DNA of 54,722 nucleotides from Neoluteolibacter marinus (GTDB taxonomy: Bacteria; Verrucomicrobiota; Verrucomicrobiia; Verrucomicrobiales; Akkermansiaceae). Positions 48,138 to 54,722 of the stretch are shown piece after piece (the first letter of the stretch is position 1; each line of letters starts with the position of its first letter). The notes beneath the pieces were generated by a model. That model ran no database searches. It was given only the letters and a program-made list of their open reading frames with translations, and was not told the DNA's origin. The DNA is taken from assembly GCF_014904755.1 (NCBI RefSeq), contig NZ_JACZFQ010000002.1, positions 1-54,722 of the forward strand. Reading direction: 5' to 3'. The position numbers and the translations under genes were made by a program.

Positions 48138-49589
48138 ATGAATCTCATTCCGTCATTGGTCTCCCTGCTCGTAGCCGCATCGCCCTGCCTGGCGCAGGGG
48201 GAGAATCCCTTCCTGAAAGAGCCCGCCAAGAAGGCCCCGCTCGCTGATGCAGGCGGATCCTTCCTTACCCTGGAAGAGCACATCCTCGTCCCCTCCGATC
48301 TGCTCGATGCCTGGCTGCAAGACCGGTCGCTGGCGGACGGCGCGGACGAACTCCGCGCCGCCGCCCAGGAGTGGATCGCCGACGACAAGGCGGTGCTTGA
48401 TCACTCCGCACTCAGCGCCGGCATCGTCGGCCGCCGATTCACGAACGAGACGAAGATCGAGCAAATCTACGCCACCGAGTATCACCCCGCCAAGGGACGC
48501 GACGAATGGCAACTACCGACTTCTTTCGAGACCCGGAACCTCGGTTACTCGCTCGAAGGCGATGCGATCCGCGAGCAAGGCCAACTGGTCGTCCGTGCGG
48601 AAACCGACACGGTCAGGATGCTGTCCCACGGCTCCTGGGACCGACTGGCCGAAGCGACCCGCGAGCCTTCTGATATATTCATCCCGCGCTTCCGCAGCGT
48701 CCGCAACTCCCAGTCGATCCCCCTCGACAAGCCGGAGATGTCGAATGATCCCTTCGCACCCGGGAAGTTCGTCGGACCCAAGAAGAGTCTTCCCAGCTAC
48801 ACCGCAGGAAACACCCGCCTGGTTTTGCGGGCCGATGACGACCTGTCGGAGCCGGGGGCCAAGGAGCCGAACGGAAACGTGCCCGAGTATGAAAAGCCGG
48901 CCGGCCTGGCTCCGGATCGTCCGGTCCGGCTCGTCTTCTTCCGCGGTGAGTCGATCGAAGATCCTCCGGACAACGACAAGCCGCTGCCGGATGACATCCC
49001 GCTTACCATGCGCATGATCCAGGTGGACCATTTCCAGCTTTCCGATTGGCTGCAGCAGCGCGACTTGAACTCCGCGGACAAGGAACTCAATCAAGCCGTT
49101 GAGTCATGGCTCAAGGACGGCTCGGCCAAGATCATCCGCACGCTTTCGGGCGAGGTCCAAAAAGGAGTCAAAAGCCATATCGAGGACATCAAGCCGATCG
49201 AATACCCGACGGAGTACAAACCGGGAAAGCGCGTCCCGGGTGCCGATGGGAAAGCCTCGCAGCTCGAGTTCGCCACGCCGACTTCCTTTGAGTCGCGGCA
49301 TGTCGGGAGTTCCGTGCAGAGCGAGTTGACCACGGACGAGAACGGCCTGCTGATGCAGCTCTCTTTGGAGCGCGTGATTCATGGCGGTGACACGGTGCAC
49401 CATCGCATCCTGCGCGACGGCAAGTGGGAGCCGAACATCACCTTCCCTCGCTTCTCCACGAATTCCTGGGTCACCGCCCTGCGGTTGGGGCGAGGCGAGT
49501 GGACCTTGGTCGGCAGCGGCGGAGCCTTTGCCGAGGACAGCGACGTGGACCCCGATCATACCGTGCTGGCTTTCATCAAGCTCGATTGA
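48138..49589 (+). CDS. Exported protein with two secretin-like modules (first of a tandem pair)
   Basis: A 483-residue protein with a signal peptide ending CLA/QG and mature start ENPFLK. Two related modules follow. Module 2 (about 286-483) reads MRMIQVDHFQLSDWL, TLSGEVQKGVKSHIEDI, IEYPTEYKP, ATPTSFESRHVGSSV, FPRFSTNSWVTALRLGRGEW and the end HTVLAFIKLD. Module 1 (about 40-272) keeps IYATEYHP, LPTSFETRNLGY, FIPRFRSV and PVRLVFFRGE. The same series occurs in the beta-domain of the secretin at 9600-12209 (IYPTEYEP, ATPTSFETRNTGV, MPVFSSRRVTTALTIYDGY, NLIIFVTAQII). The N-domains and the VGG lip/VPILGDIP part are absent, so it is not a normal pore subunit. A paralogue follows after 25 bases. Confidence 0.75.
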   Translation: MNLIPSLVSLLVAASPCLAQGENPFLKEPAKKAPLADAGGSFLTLEEHILVPSDLLDAWLQDRSLADGADELRAAAQEWIADDKAVLDHSALSAGIVGRRFTNETKIEQIYATEYHPAKGRDEWQLPTSFETRNLGYSLEGDAIREQGQLVVRAETDTVRMLSHGSWDRLAEATREPSDIFIPRFRSVRNSQSIPLDKPEMSNDPFAPGKFVGPKKSLPSYTAGNTRLVLRADDDLSEPGAKEPNGNVPEYEKPAGLAPDRPVRLVFFRGESIEDPPDNDKPLPDDIPLTMRMIQVDHFQLSDWLQQRDLNSADKELNQAVESWLKDGSAKIIRTLSGEVQKGVKSHIEDIKPIEYPTEYKPGKRVPGADGKASQLEFATPTSFESRHVGSSVQSELTTDENGLLMQLSLERVIHGGDTVHHRILRDGKWEPNITFPRFSTNSWVTALRLGRGEWTLVGSGGAFAEDSDVDPDHTVLAFIKLD

Positions 49590-49614
49590 GCAAATCCCAA
49601 CCCTTTGTTAGATC

Positions 49615-51042
49615 ATGAAAACCATTTCATTATGCATCTACCTGCTCGCGGCCGCATCGCTTTGCCCGGCACAAGAGGAGAATCCCTTCCTGAAGCAAAC
49701 CACCCGAAAGGCACCGCCCGCCGAGGCCGGTGAGTCCTTCCTGAGCTTGGAAGAGCACATCCTTGCTCCTGCGGATCTGGTCGATGGCTGGCTGGCCGGT
49801 CACCCGGATGAAAAGGACGCGGGCGAGTTTCGCGCCGCCGTCCAAGACTGGATCGCCGACGGCAGAGCCACGCTCGATTTCTCCACGCTCAGCGCCGGAA
49901 TCACGGGCCGTGACTTCAAGAACGAGTCTGTCCTCGAGCAGATCTATGCCACCGAGCTTTTACCCGCCGGACAGGAAGGTGAGTGGAAGCTTCCCACCTC
50001 CTTCGAGACCAGAGGGGTGGGCTACGAGATCACAGGCGCGGGGATTCGACAAAAAGACGGGCTAGTGGTGCGCGCGGAGCACAAGATGACGAAAATGCTG
50101 TCTCAACAGCCGTGGGACAAGCTCACCGAAGAGACCCGGGAGACCGATGACATCTTCAAGCCCGTTTTCCGCGTTTTCCGCGTTTTCCGGGTGCCGGGTG
50201 CGTTGAATGATCAAGTGGCCGACACCGGCAGGGAAGACGGCGACGTGAGGCATCCCGCGGGCATGACCCGCCTGGTGTCGCGGGACGATGAGAATCTTCC
50301 GGAGCCGGTGGTGAAGGGGGCGAAGGACGATCCGGACGGCAATCAGACCGATCCGGAGCAGGCCCCGGATCGCCCGGTCCGCCTGATCTTCTTCCGGAAT
50401 GATCCGGTGACGGATGAACCGGTTGCCGACGATCCCTTGCCGGAGGACTACCTGCTTTCCATGCGGCTGATCCAGGTCGAGCAACGGCAGCTTTCCGATT
50501 GGCTGCAAGAGCGCGAGCTCGGCAGCGTGGCGAAGGAACTCAATGAAGTGCTGGAGGGATGGAGCCAGGATGGGGGTGTCGAGATTGTCCGGACCTTGTC
50601 AGGTGCCGGGCGAACCGGGGCCACGACGCTGATCGAGGATGTAAACGAAGTCATTTATCCCACCGAGTATGAACCCTGCCGGCGCACCACCTCGGAGGAC
50701 GGAAAGGATTCGCGCTTGGAATTCGCCACGGCCACTTCCTTCGAGACCCGGAACGTTGGCTCTCATTTGACGAGTCAAATCTTGCAGGATCCCGGCGGCC
50801 CGCTGCTGAAAATCGAGATGGATCGCGTCATCCACAGCGGCTTCACGGTCCATCATCGGGTCCTGCGCGATGGCGAGTGGGTGGCCGACATGACGATGCC
50901 GCGCTTCTCCAAAAACCATTGGTGGACCACGCTGCGGCTGAAGCGCGGGGAATGGATGCTCGTCGGCAGCGGCGCCGCCTTCAAGGAGAAGGGCGAAATC
51001 GACCACGACCACCTCGTACTGGCCTTCGTCAAAGTGGAGTGA
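49615..51042 (+). CDS. Exported protein with two secretin-like modules (second of a tandem pair)
   Basis: A 475-residue paralogue of the preceding protein with the same plan: signal peptide ending CPA/QE, mature start ENPFLK, module 1 with EQIYATELLP and LPTSFETRGVGYEI, module 2 with MRLIQVEQRQLSDWLQEREL, VIYPTEYEP, FATATSFETRNVGS, MPRFSKNHWWTTLRLKRGEW and the end LVLAFVKVE. Similarity to its neighbour is clear along most of the length except the linker after module 1, where a 9-base repeat gives VFRVFRVFR. It resembles the secretin beta-domain but lacks the pore-lip region. The sensor kinase gene follows after 26 bases, suggesting a role as periplasmic or outer-membrane partner of the kinase. 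Confidence 0.75.
   Translation: MKTISLCIYLLAAASLCPAQEENPFLKQTTRKAPPAEAGESFLSLEEHILAPADLVDGWLAGHPDEKDAGEFRAAVQDWIADGRATLDFSTLSAGITGRDFKNESVLEQIYATELLPAGQEGEWKLPTSFETRGVGYEITGAGIRQKDGLVVRAEHKMTKMLSQQPWDKLTEETRETDDIFKPVFRVFRVFRVPGALNDQVADTGREDGDVRHPAGMTRLVSRDDENLPEPVVKGAKDDPDGNQTDPEQAPDRPVRLIFFRNDPVTDEPVADDPLPEDYLLSMRLIQVEQRQLSDWLQERELGSVAKELNEVLEGWSQDGGVEIVRTLSGAGRTGATTLIEDVNEVIYPTEYEPCRRTTSEDGKDSRLEFATATSFETRNVGSHLTSQILQDPGGPLLKIEMDRVIHSGFTVHHRVLRDGEWVADMTMPRFSKNHWWTTLRLKRGEWMLVGSGAAFKEKGEIDHDHLVLAFVKVE
50163..50189 (+). repeat. Three perfect tandem copies of a 9-base unit within a coding region
   Basis: CGTTTTCCG is repeated three times without change, coding Val-Phe-Arg three times in frame. 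The unit length is a multiple of three, so gain or loss of copies changes linker length without a frameshift. The paralogous gene upstream has no such repeat at the corresponding place (IPRFRSVRNSQ). Confidence 0.9.
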
Positions 51043-51068
51043 CAGTTCTCACGACTCATCGCTAGATC

Positions 51069-52595
51069 ATGCCCATGCGCCACCATCCCCCACCTTGGGC
51101 TTGGACCCTCGCGGTCTCGGCACTGCTGGCCGCGCTGGTGGCGGGCGCGGGGATCGTGCTGGCGCGGAAGGTGGAGCACCTCGCCGAAAAGCCCCCGGGC
51201 AACCGGGTGGACGATGCTTTCCGGGAAAGCGCGCGACGGATCGGGATCCTGGAAGCCTTCTGGCAGCAGGCCGTGGAGACGGAGGCCACCCGCCTGCTGG
51301 ACGGCGGGATCAACGCGGCCGACTCCCAGGTGCCGGGAATCGTCCAATGCTCGTGGCTGAATCCCAATCTCCACGAGCCCGAGCGTGGCCAGCGGCGCTT
51401 CGATGGCCGCCCGATCGAGCTGCGCCCCGTTCTCGAGCGTTTCGCCCGCGGCGGGGCCGATGAATGGAAGATCGCGAATGGGGATGTGGCTGCAGGCGGC
51501 GGCTGGGTGGAATCACTCGGCCGGCCCCTCGCCTGGCGTCAGGGCAATGGCCGCAATGCGGTGATCCTCCAACTCGATCCCCTGGCGGGCGTGCCGATCG
51601 TCGAGAACGACCTGATCGCACGGAAGCTCTTGCCCGAGGATGAGCCGGGCTCGCTGACGTGGACGGATCCGCTGGGAAAGGTGTGGCTGGCCTCCGGGCA
51701 GCCTGCACCGACGGACCGGAAGCCCGATGAAATCCTGCGCCACGTCTCACGCTTCGGGGATTGGGCGCTGCGGCGGCACTACCCGGTGCGGATTGAGACC
51801 AGCTATCGCCTGCCGGTGCTGGGCGGTGGATTATTGATCGGTGGTCTTCTGGCAAGCGGCGGCATCGCGGTGGCGTCCTGGCAGAAAAAGGCGATGCGCG
51901 TGGCGGCGGAGCGCGTCAGTTTCGTGAACCGCGTGTCCCATGAGCTGCGCACGCCGCTGACCAACCTGCTGCTGAATACGGACCTCGCGCTCGACGACTT
52001 GCCCGGTGATAGAGGCAAGCTGGGTCGACGGCTCGGGCTGATCCGTGAGGAAACGTCGCGGCTGTCCCGCATCGTGGACAATGTGCTCGCCTTCGCCCGC
52101 ATCGAACGCGGCACCGCGGAATCCCATGCCTCGTACTGCGATGTCGGCGCGGTGATCGGTGAGCTGCGGGAAAGCTTCGCGCCGCTCTTCGAACGGAAGT
52201 CGATCCGCTGCCGCTACGATGGATCTCCGCAGGGAGATCTGCGCCTGGATCGCGATGCGCTGTCGCAAATCCTTTCGAACCTTCTTTCGAACGTGGAGAA
52301 GTATGCCGGCGAAGGAGCGAACGCCGCGCTGCGGATGACGAACGAAGGGGATACCCTGACGATCGAAGTGGAGGACGATGGCCCCGGCGTGCCCGCGGCA
52401 GCCCGGAGCCGGATCTTCCTTCCCTTCGAGCGCGGGGGCAGCCGCATCGATGAAGGCGTGAGCGGCACCGGCCTGGGCCTCGCGATCAGCCGCGACCTCG
52501 CGGAGCGGATGGGTGGCCGCCTTCAGCTGGCCGAGACCGTGCGAGGTGCGAAGTTCCGCCTGGTGATCCCGCTCGGGGAAAGGAGGCGGGAATGA
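51069..52595 (+). CDS. Sensor histidine kinase (second two-component system)
   Basis: A 508-residue kinase with a membrane segment near the N-terminus (about 12-32), a periplasmic sensor region of about 200 residues (AFWQQAVETEATRLLDGG and DPLAGVPIVENDLIARKLL), and a second membrane segment (about 247-268). The HisKA domain has His291 in NRVSHELRTPLTNLLL. HATPase motifs are NLLSNVEKYA (N), DDGPGVP (G1) and GTGLGLAISRDLA (G2). It is third in the operon with the two secretin-module proteins, and its stop overlaps the regulator start (ATGA). The sensor region shows no known ligand-binding domain. Confidence 0.93.
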   Translation: MPMRHHPPPWAWTLAVSALLAALVAGAGIVLARKVEHLAEKPPGNRVDDAFRESARRIGILEAFWQQAVETEATRLLDGGINAADSQVPGIVQCSWLNPNLHEPERGQRRFDGRPIELRPVLERFARGGADEWKIANGDVAAGGGWVESLGRPLAWRQGNGRNAVILQLDPLAGVPIVENDLIARKLLPEDEPGSLTWTDPLGKVWLASGQPAPTDRKPDEILRHVSRFGDWALRRHYPVRIETSYRLPVLGGGLLIGGLLASGGIAVASWQKKAMRVAAERVSFVNRVSHELRTPLTNLLLNTDLALDDLPGDRGKLGRRLGLIREETSRLSRIVDNVLAFARIERGTAESHASYCDVGAVIGELRESFAPLFERKSIRCRYDGSPQGDLRLDRDALSQILSNLLSNVEKYAGEGANAALRMTNEGDTLTIEVEDDGPGVPAAARSRIFLPFERGGSRIDEGVSGTGLGLAISRDLAERMGGRLQLAETVRGAKFRLVIPLGERRRE

Positions 52596-53263
52596 CCATC
52601 TTGCTGGCGGAGGATGACCTCGTGACGCGGGAAGCGGTCACGGAGCTCCTCCAAGCCGACGGTCATGTCGTCCTAGCGGCGCGGGACGGGATCGAGGCGC
52701 TGGACTTTTGGAGAAAGCACCGGCCGGACCTGGTGCTGCTGGACATCATGATGCCGGGTGCGAGCGGCTACGAGGTTTGTCGTAGTATCCGCCGCGAGGA
52801 CCGCCGGACGCCGGTGATGTTCCTTTCCGCGAAGTCGGAGGAGGTCGACGTGGTGCTGGGATTGGAACTCGGCGCGGATGATTTCTTGCGCAAGCCCTTC
52901 GGCAAGCACGAGCTGCTGGCCCGCGTGCGGGCGGTGCTGCGTCGTCATGACGAGCCGCGCCAGGGAGATGCGGTGGAGTTCGGTCCATGGCGAATCTATC
53001 CGAAGCGCTTGGTGGCCTGCCAGGGTGAGGAGGAGATCGAGCTGACGGTGCGGGAGGTGAAACTGATCGCGCTCCTTTGCAAGCGGCGCGGCGAGGTGGT
53101 GACGCGCGACGAGTTGCTGAACGAATGCTGGGGACTCGAGTATTTCCCGGAGTCCCGCACGCTCGACCAGCACGTGCTCAACTTGCGGAAGAAGATCGAA
53201 GATGATCCTTCCAAGCCGCGGCTGATCGAAACCGTGCGCGGCGCCGGCTACCGGTTTCCGTGA
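52592..53263 (+). CDS. OmpR/PhoB-family response regulator (second two-component system)
   Basis: A 223-residue regulator with receiver (Asp8-Asp9, phospho-accepting Asp51 in DLVLLDIMMPGASGYEV, Lys in DDFLRKPFGKHELLARV) and a winged-helix DNA-binding domain (ELTVREVKLIALLCKRRGEVV, PESRTLDQHVLNLRKKIE, LIETVRGAGYRFP). The ATG overlaps the kinase stop by four bases. It is the last gene of the four-gene operon and likely regulates it. A REP-like inverted repeat begins 22 bases after the stop codon. Confidence 0.94.
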   Translation: MTILLAEDDLVTREAVTELLQADGHVVLAARDGIEALDFWRKHRPDLVLLDIMMPGASGYEVCRSIRREDRRTPVMFLSAKSEEVDVVLGLELGADDFLRKPFGKHELLARVRAVLRRHDEPRQGDAVEFGPWRIYPKRLVACQGEEEIELTVREVKLIALLCKRRGEVVTRDELLNECWGLEYFPESRTLDQHVLNLRKKIEDDPSKPRLIETVRGAGYRFP

Positions 53264-53285
53264 GCGTCGCCGCGGGCGAAGTCGA

Positions 53286-53385
53286 GCAACTTTGCAAGTT
53301 GCGCGGGGGACAGGCGGACCTCACAAGGTGTGTTGGCAAGCCAGTGGCGGTTGCCGCCGCGAGCTGCCGCAACTTGCAAAGTTGC
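53286..53385. repeat. REP-like inverted repeat with GTAG-type tetranucleotide
   Basis: Arms at 53286-53303 and 53368-53385 are perfect inverted 18-base copies. Each folds into a 7-bp hairpin with a 3-base loop (GCAACTT-TGC-AAGTTGC). Read on the minus strand, the right arm is preceded by GTAGC. The left arm on the plus strand is preceded by GTCGA. This is close to the GTAG that precedes REP hairpins recognised by RAYT transposases. It fills the gap between the response-regulator and MFS genes. Confidence 0.8.
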
Positions 53386-53398
53386 GCTACGTCCCACC

Positions 53399-54722
53399 AT
53401 GGACCACAGCTTCCCCGTGCTTGCCCTTCTCCGTCGTAGCGGTCCCTTCGCCCACCGGAACGCGCGGCTCTACGTGCTGTTCACGGTGCTCTACAATGCC
53501 CGGGCCTATTACCCGGTGCTGGCGATCTTCTTCACCGACCTCGGGTTGACGATCGAGCGCTTCGTCTTCCTCAACCTGATGTGGGCGCTGGCGATCTTCA
53601 CCCTCGAGGTGCCGTCGGGGGCGTTGGCGGACACGCTGGGACGGAAGAAGCTGTTGGTGTTTTCGGCGCTGCTGATGGTGGTCGAGATGGGCATCCTGCT
53701 GGTCGCTCCCAAGGATGGCGGGGCGCTGCTGTTCGGCCTGTGCATCCTGAACCGCCTCCTGTCGGGGACATCCGAGGCGGCGGCGAGCGGCGCGGACGAG
53801 GCGATTGCCTACGACTCGCTGCCGGAAGAAGGGCGCGAAGGTGCCTGGGACGAGGTGATGGGCACGGCAATGCGCTGGCGGGCGGCGGGTTTCCTGGTCG
53901 CGATGGCGCTCGGCGGCCTGCTCTACGATCCGGAATGGTTGCGCAGGCTCGGGCTGGCGATCCCGGTCGAGGTGGCGCATCGGCTGCCGGTGGCGGTGGT
54001 ATTTGTCCAGGCGATCCTGTGCCTGTGGATCACGATGCGGATGGAAGAGACCCCGCACGAGTCGGGAAATGTCCGGGCGCGTTGTGCCTCGGCTTTCCGG
54101 GTGACCTTGCGCACGGCCCGGATGGCGTTCACGACGCGGAGCATCGCGGTGGTGATCCTGGGCGGCTTGTTGATTGACTCGGTGGCGCGGAACTTCGCCA
54201 CGGTGAACAGCGAGTATTACCGGCTGATCGGGATCCCCGAATGGGCCTTCGGCCTGATCGGTGCGGCAGTCGGTGCGGGCAGTTTCTTCGTGCCATCGAT
54301 CGCCGCCCGGCTGAACAAGCGCTTTTCCGCGCTCGGGGTGCTGGGGATCGCGGCACTGCTGGCGATCGTTGCGCTGGCCCTGCTGGCGTCCGCCTGGCCG
54401 TGGTTCGGGGTGCTGCCGGCGGCTTTGCTGATGACCCTACTGGGCCTGGTCGGTTTCACCGTCAGCCGTCACCTGCATGCCTCGGCCGAGTCGTCGCAGC
54501 GGGCGACTCTGCTGAGCGTCCGCGGGCTGGCTTTCAACCTGGGCTACGGGGCCTGTTCGCTCGGCTTTTCGATGTTGCTCGCGCAGCTGCGGCTGACGGC
54601 AGGCGACGATGCCTTCCGCGCGGCGCTGCAGTGGCAGCTGCCGGTGTTCGCGGTGATCATCAGCATCTTCTTCCTGTGGGCCTGGCGCGGCGGGCGGTCT
54701 AACGCTTCCCGGCTGGAATCAG
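53399..54722 (+). CDS. MFS transporter, cut by the window edge
   Basis: A reading frame from the ATG at 53399 stays open to the window edge (441 codons). The N-terminal motif LEVPSGALADTLGRKKLLV is the MFS signature between helices 2 and 3, and about 12 hydrophobic segments can be counted. The loop sequence SGTSEAAASGADEAIAYDSL (helices 4-5) is typical of the drug/unknown-substrate MFS group that has GADEALIYD-like motifs. The usual length of about 400-450 implies that only a few residues are missing at the C-terminus. Substrate unknown; a multidrug or metabolite exporter is the likely class. The start lies 13 bases after a REP-like element. Confidence 0.85.
   Translation, partial: MDHSFPVLALLRRSGPFAHRNARLYVLFTVLYNARAYYPVLAIFFTDLGLTIERFVFLNLMWALAIFTLEVPSGALADTLGRKKLLVFSALLMVVEMGILLVAPKDGGALLFGLCILNRLLSGTSEAAASGADEAIAYDSLPEEGREGAWDEVMGTAMRWRAAGFLVAMALGGLLYDPEWLRRLGLAIPVEVAHRLPVAVVFVQAILCLWITMRMEETPHESGNVRARCASAFRVTLRTARMAFTTRSIAVVILGGLLIDSVARNFATVNSEYYRLIGIPEWAFGLIGAAVGAGSFFVPSIAARLNKRFSALGVLGIAALLAIVALALLASAWPWFGVLPAALLMTLLGLVGFTVSRHLHASAESSQRATLLSVRGLAFNLGYGACSLGFSMLLAQLRLTAGDDAFRAALQWQLPVFAVIISIFFLWAWRGGRSNASRLES

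Noticed and set aside
48138-51042. Secretin-module proteins as lipoproteins
   Set aside because: Cysteines near the end of the signal peptides (SPCLAQ, SLCPAQ) do not follow a lipobox. Signal peptidase I sites fit better.

Overview
The window is about 54.7 kb of GC-rich, densely coded bacterial chromosome. It most likely comes from a member of Verrucomicrobiota, order Verrucomicrobiales (Haloferula/Luteolibacter/Akkermansia relatives). Two markers support this. One is a five-gene cluster whose order and sequences match the Akkermansia muciniphila Amuc_1102-1101-1100-1099-1098 pilus-related locus. The other is a complete Verru_Chthon cassette (proteins D, B, C and A), which is known from Verrucomicrobium and Chthoniobacter. 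No rRNA, tRNA, CRISPR array, integrase or transposase gene was seen.

Layout. 1-4.7 kb: a partial conserved protein, an LptF/LptG-type permease, a DinG/XPD-type helicase and type I 3-dehydroquinate dehydratase. 4.9-12.2 kb: the Amuc_1102-1098-like locus, with a PilM-PilN fusion, a PilO-like protein, an anchored calcium-loop protein and a secretin with TPR repeats, closed by a strong intrinsic terminator. 12.3-14.3 kb: one open frame that fuses dephospho-CoA kinase (CoaE) to transcription termination factor Rho. 14.4-23.7 kb: a large exported protein, ribonuclease D, GyrB, GyrA and a small membrane-anchored protein coupled to gyrA. 23.7-33.1 kb: housekeeping genes. These are FtsK, mannose-6-phosphate isomerase, a tight operon of an FGGY-kinase-like protein, an acyltransferase and FolD, then an IscU/NifU-like scaffold, a small membrane protein and an ABCG-like exporter. 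33.2-35.6 kb: an anchored small protein followed by an exported Asn-rich protein. 35.7-41.2 kb, minus strand: the Verru_Chthon cassette plus a small exported protein. 41.4-44.1 kb: an unrecognised 574-residue protein, a small exported protein and a PPOX-family flavoprotein. 44.3-53.3 kb: two divergent two-component-system operons. 53.4 kb to the end: an MFS transporter cut by the window edge. Two REP-like inverted repeats lie at 44.2 and 53.3 kb.

How the parts connect. Three separate loci point to envelope secretion or fibre assembly. The first is the PilM/N-PilO-secretin locus. The second is the Verru_Chthon cassette, whose gene order and sequence features match the T2SS minor pseudopilins GspH-I-J-K. 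The third is a pair of tandem exported proteins at 48.1-51.0 kb, each built from two modules that resemble the beta-domain of the secretin encoded at 9.6-12.2 kb. These two proteins are followed directly by a sensor kinase and a response regulator. This operon is divergent from a VWA protein/regulator/kinase operon. I consider the secretin-module/two-component operon the best candidate for an undescribed system, with the CoaE-Rho and PilM-PilN fusions next.

Many starts lack a clear Shine-Dalgarno motif and follow A/C-rich leaders. Start choices therefore rest mostly on signal peptides, domain boundaries and overlaps, and several remain uncertain.
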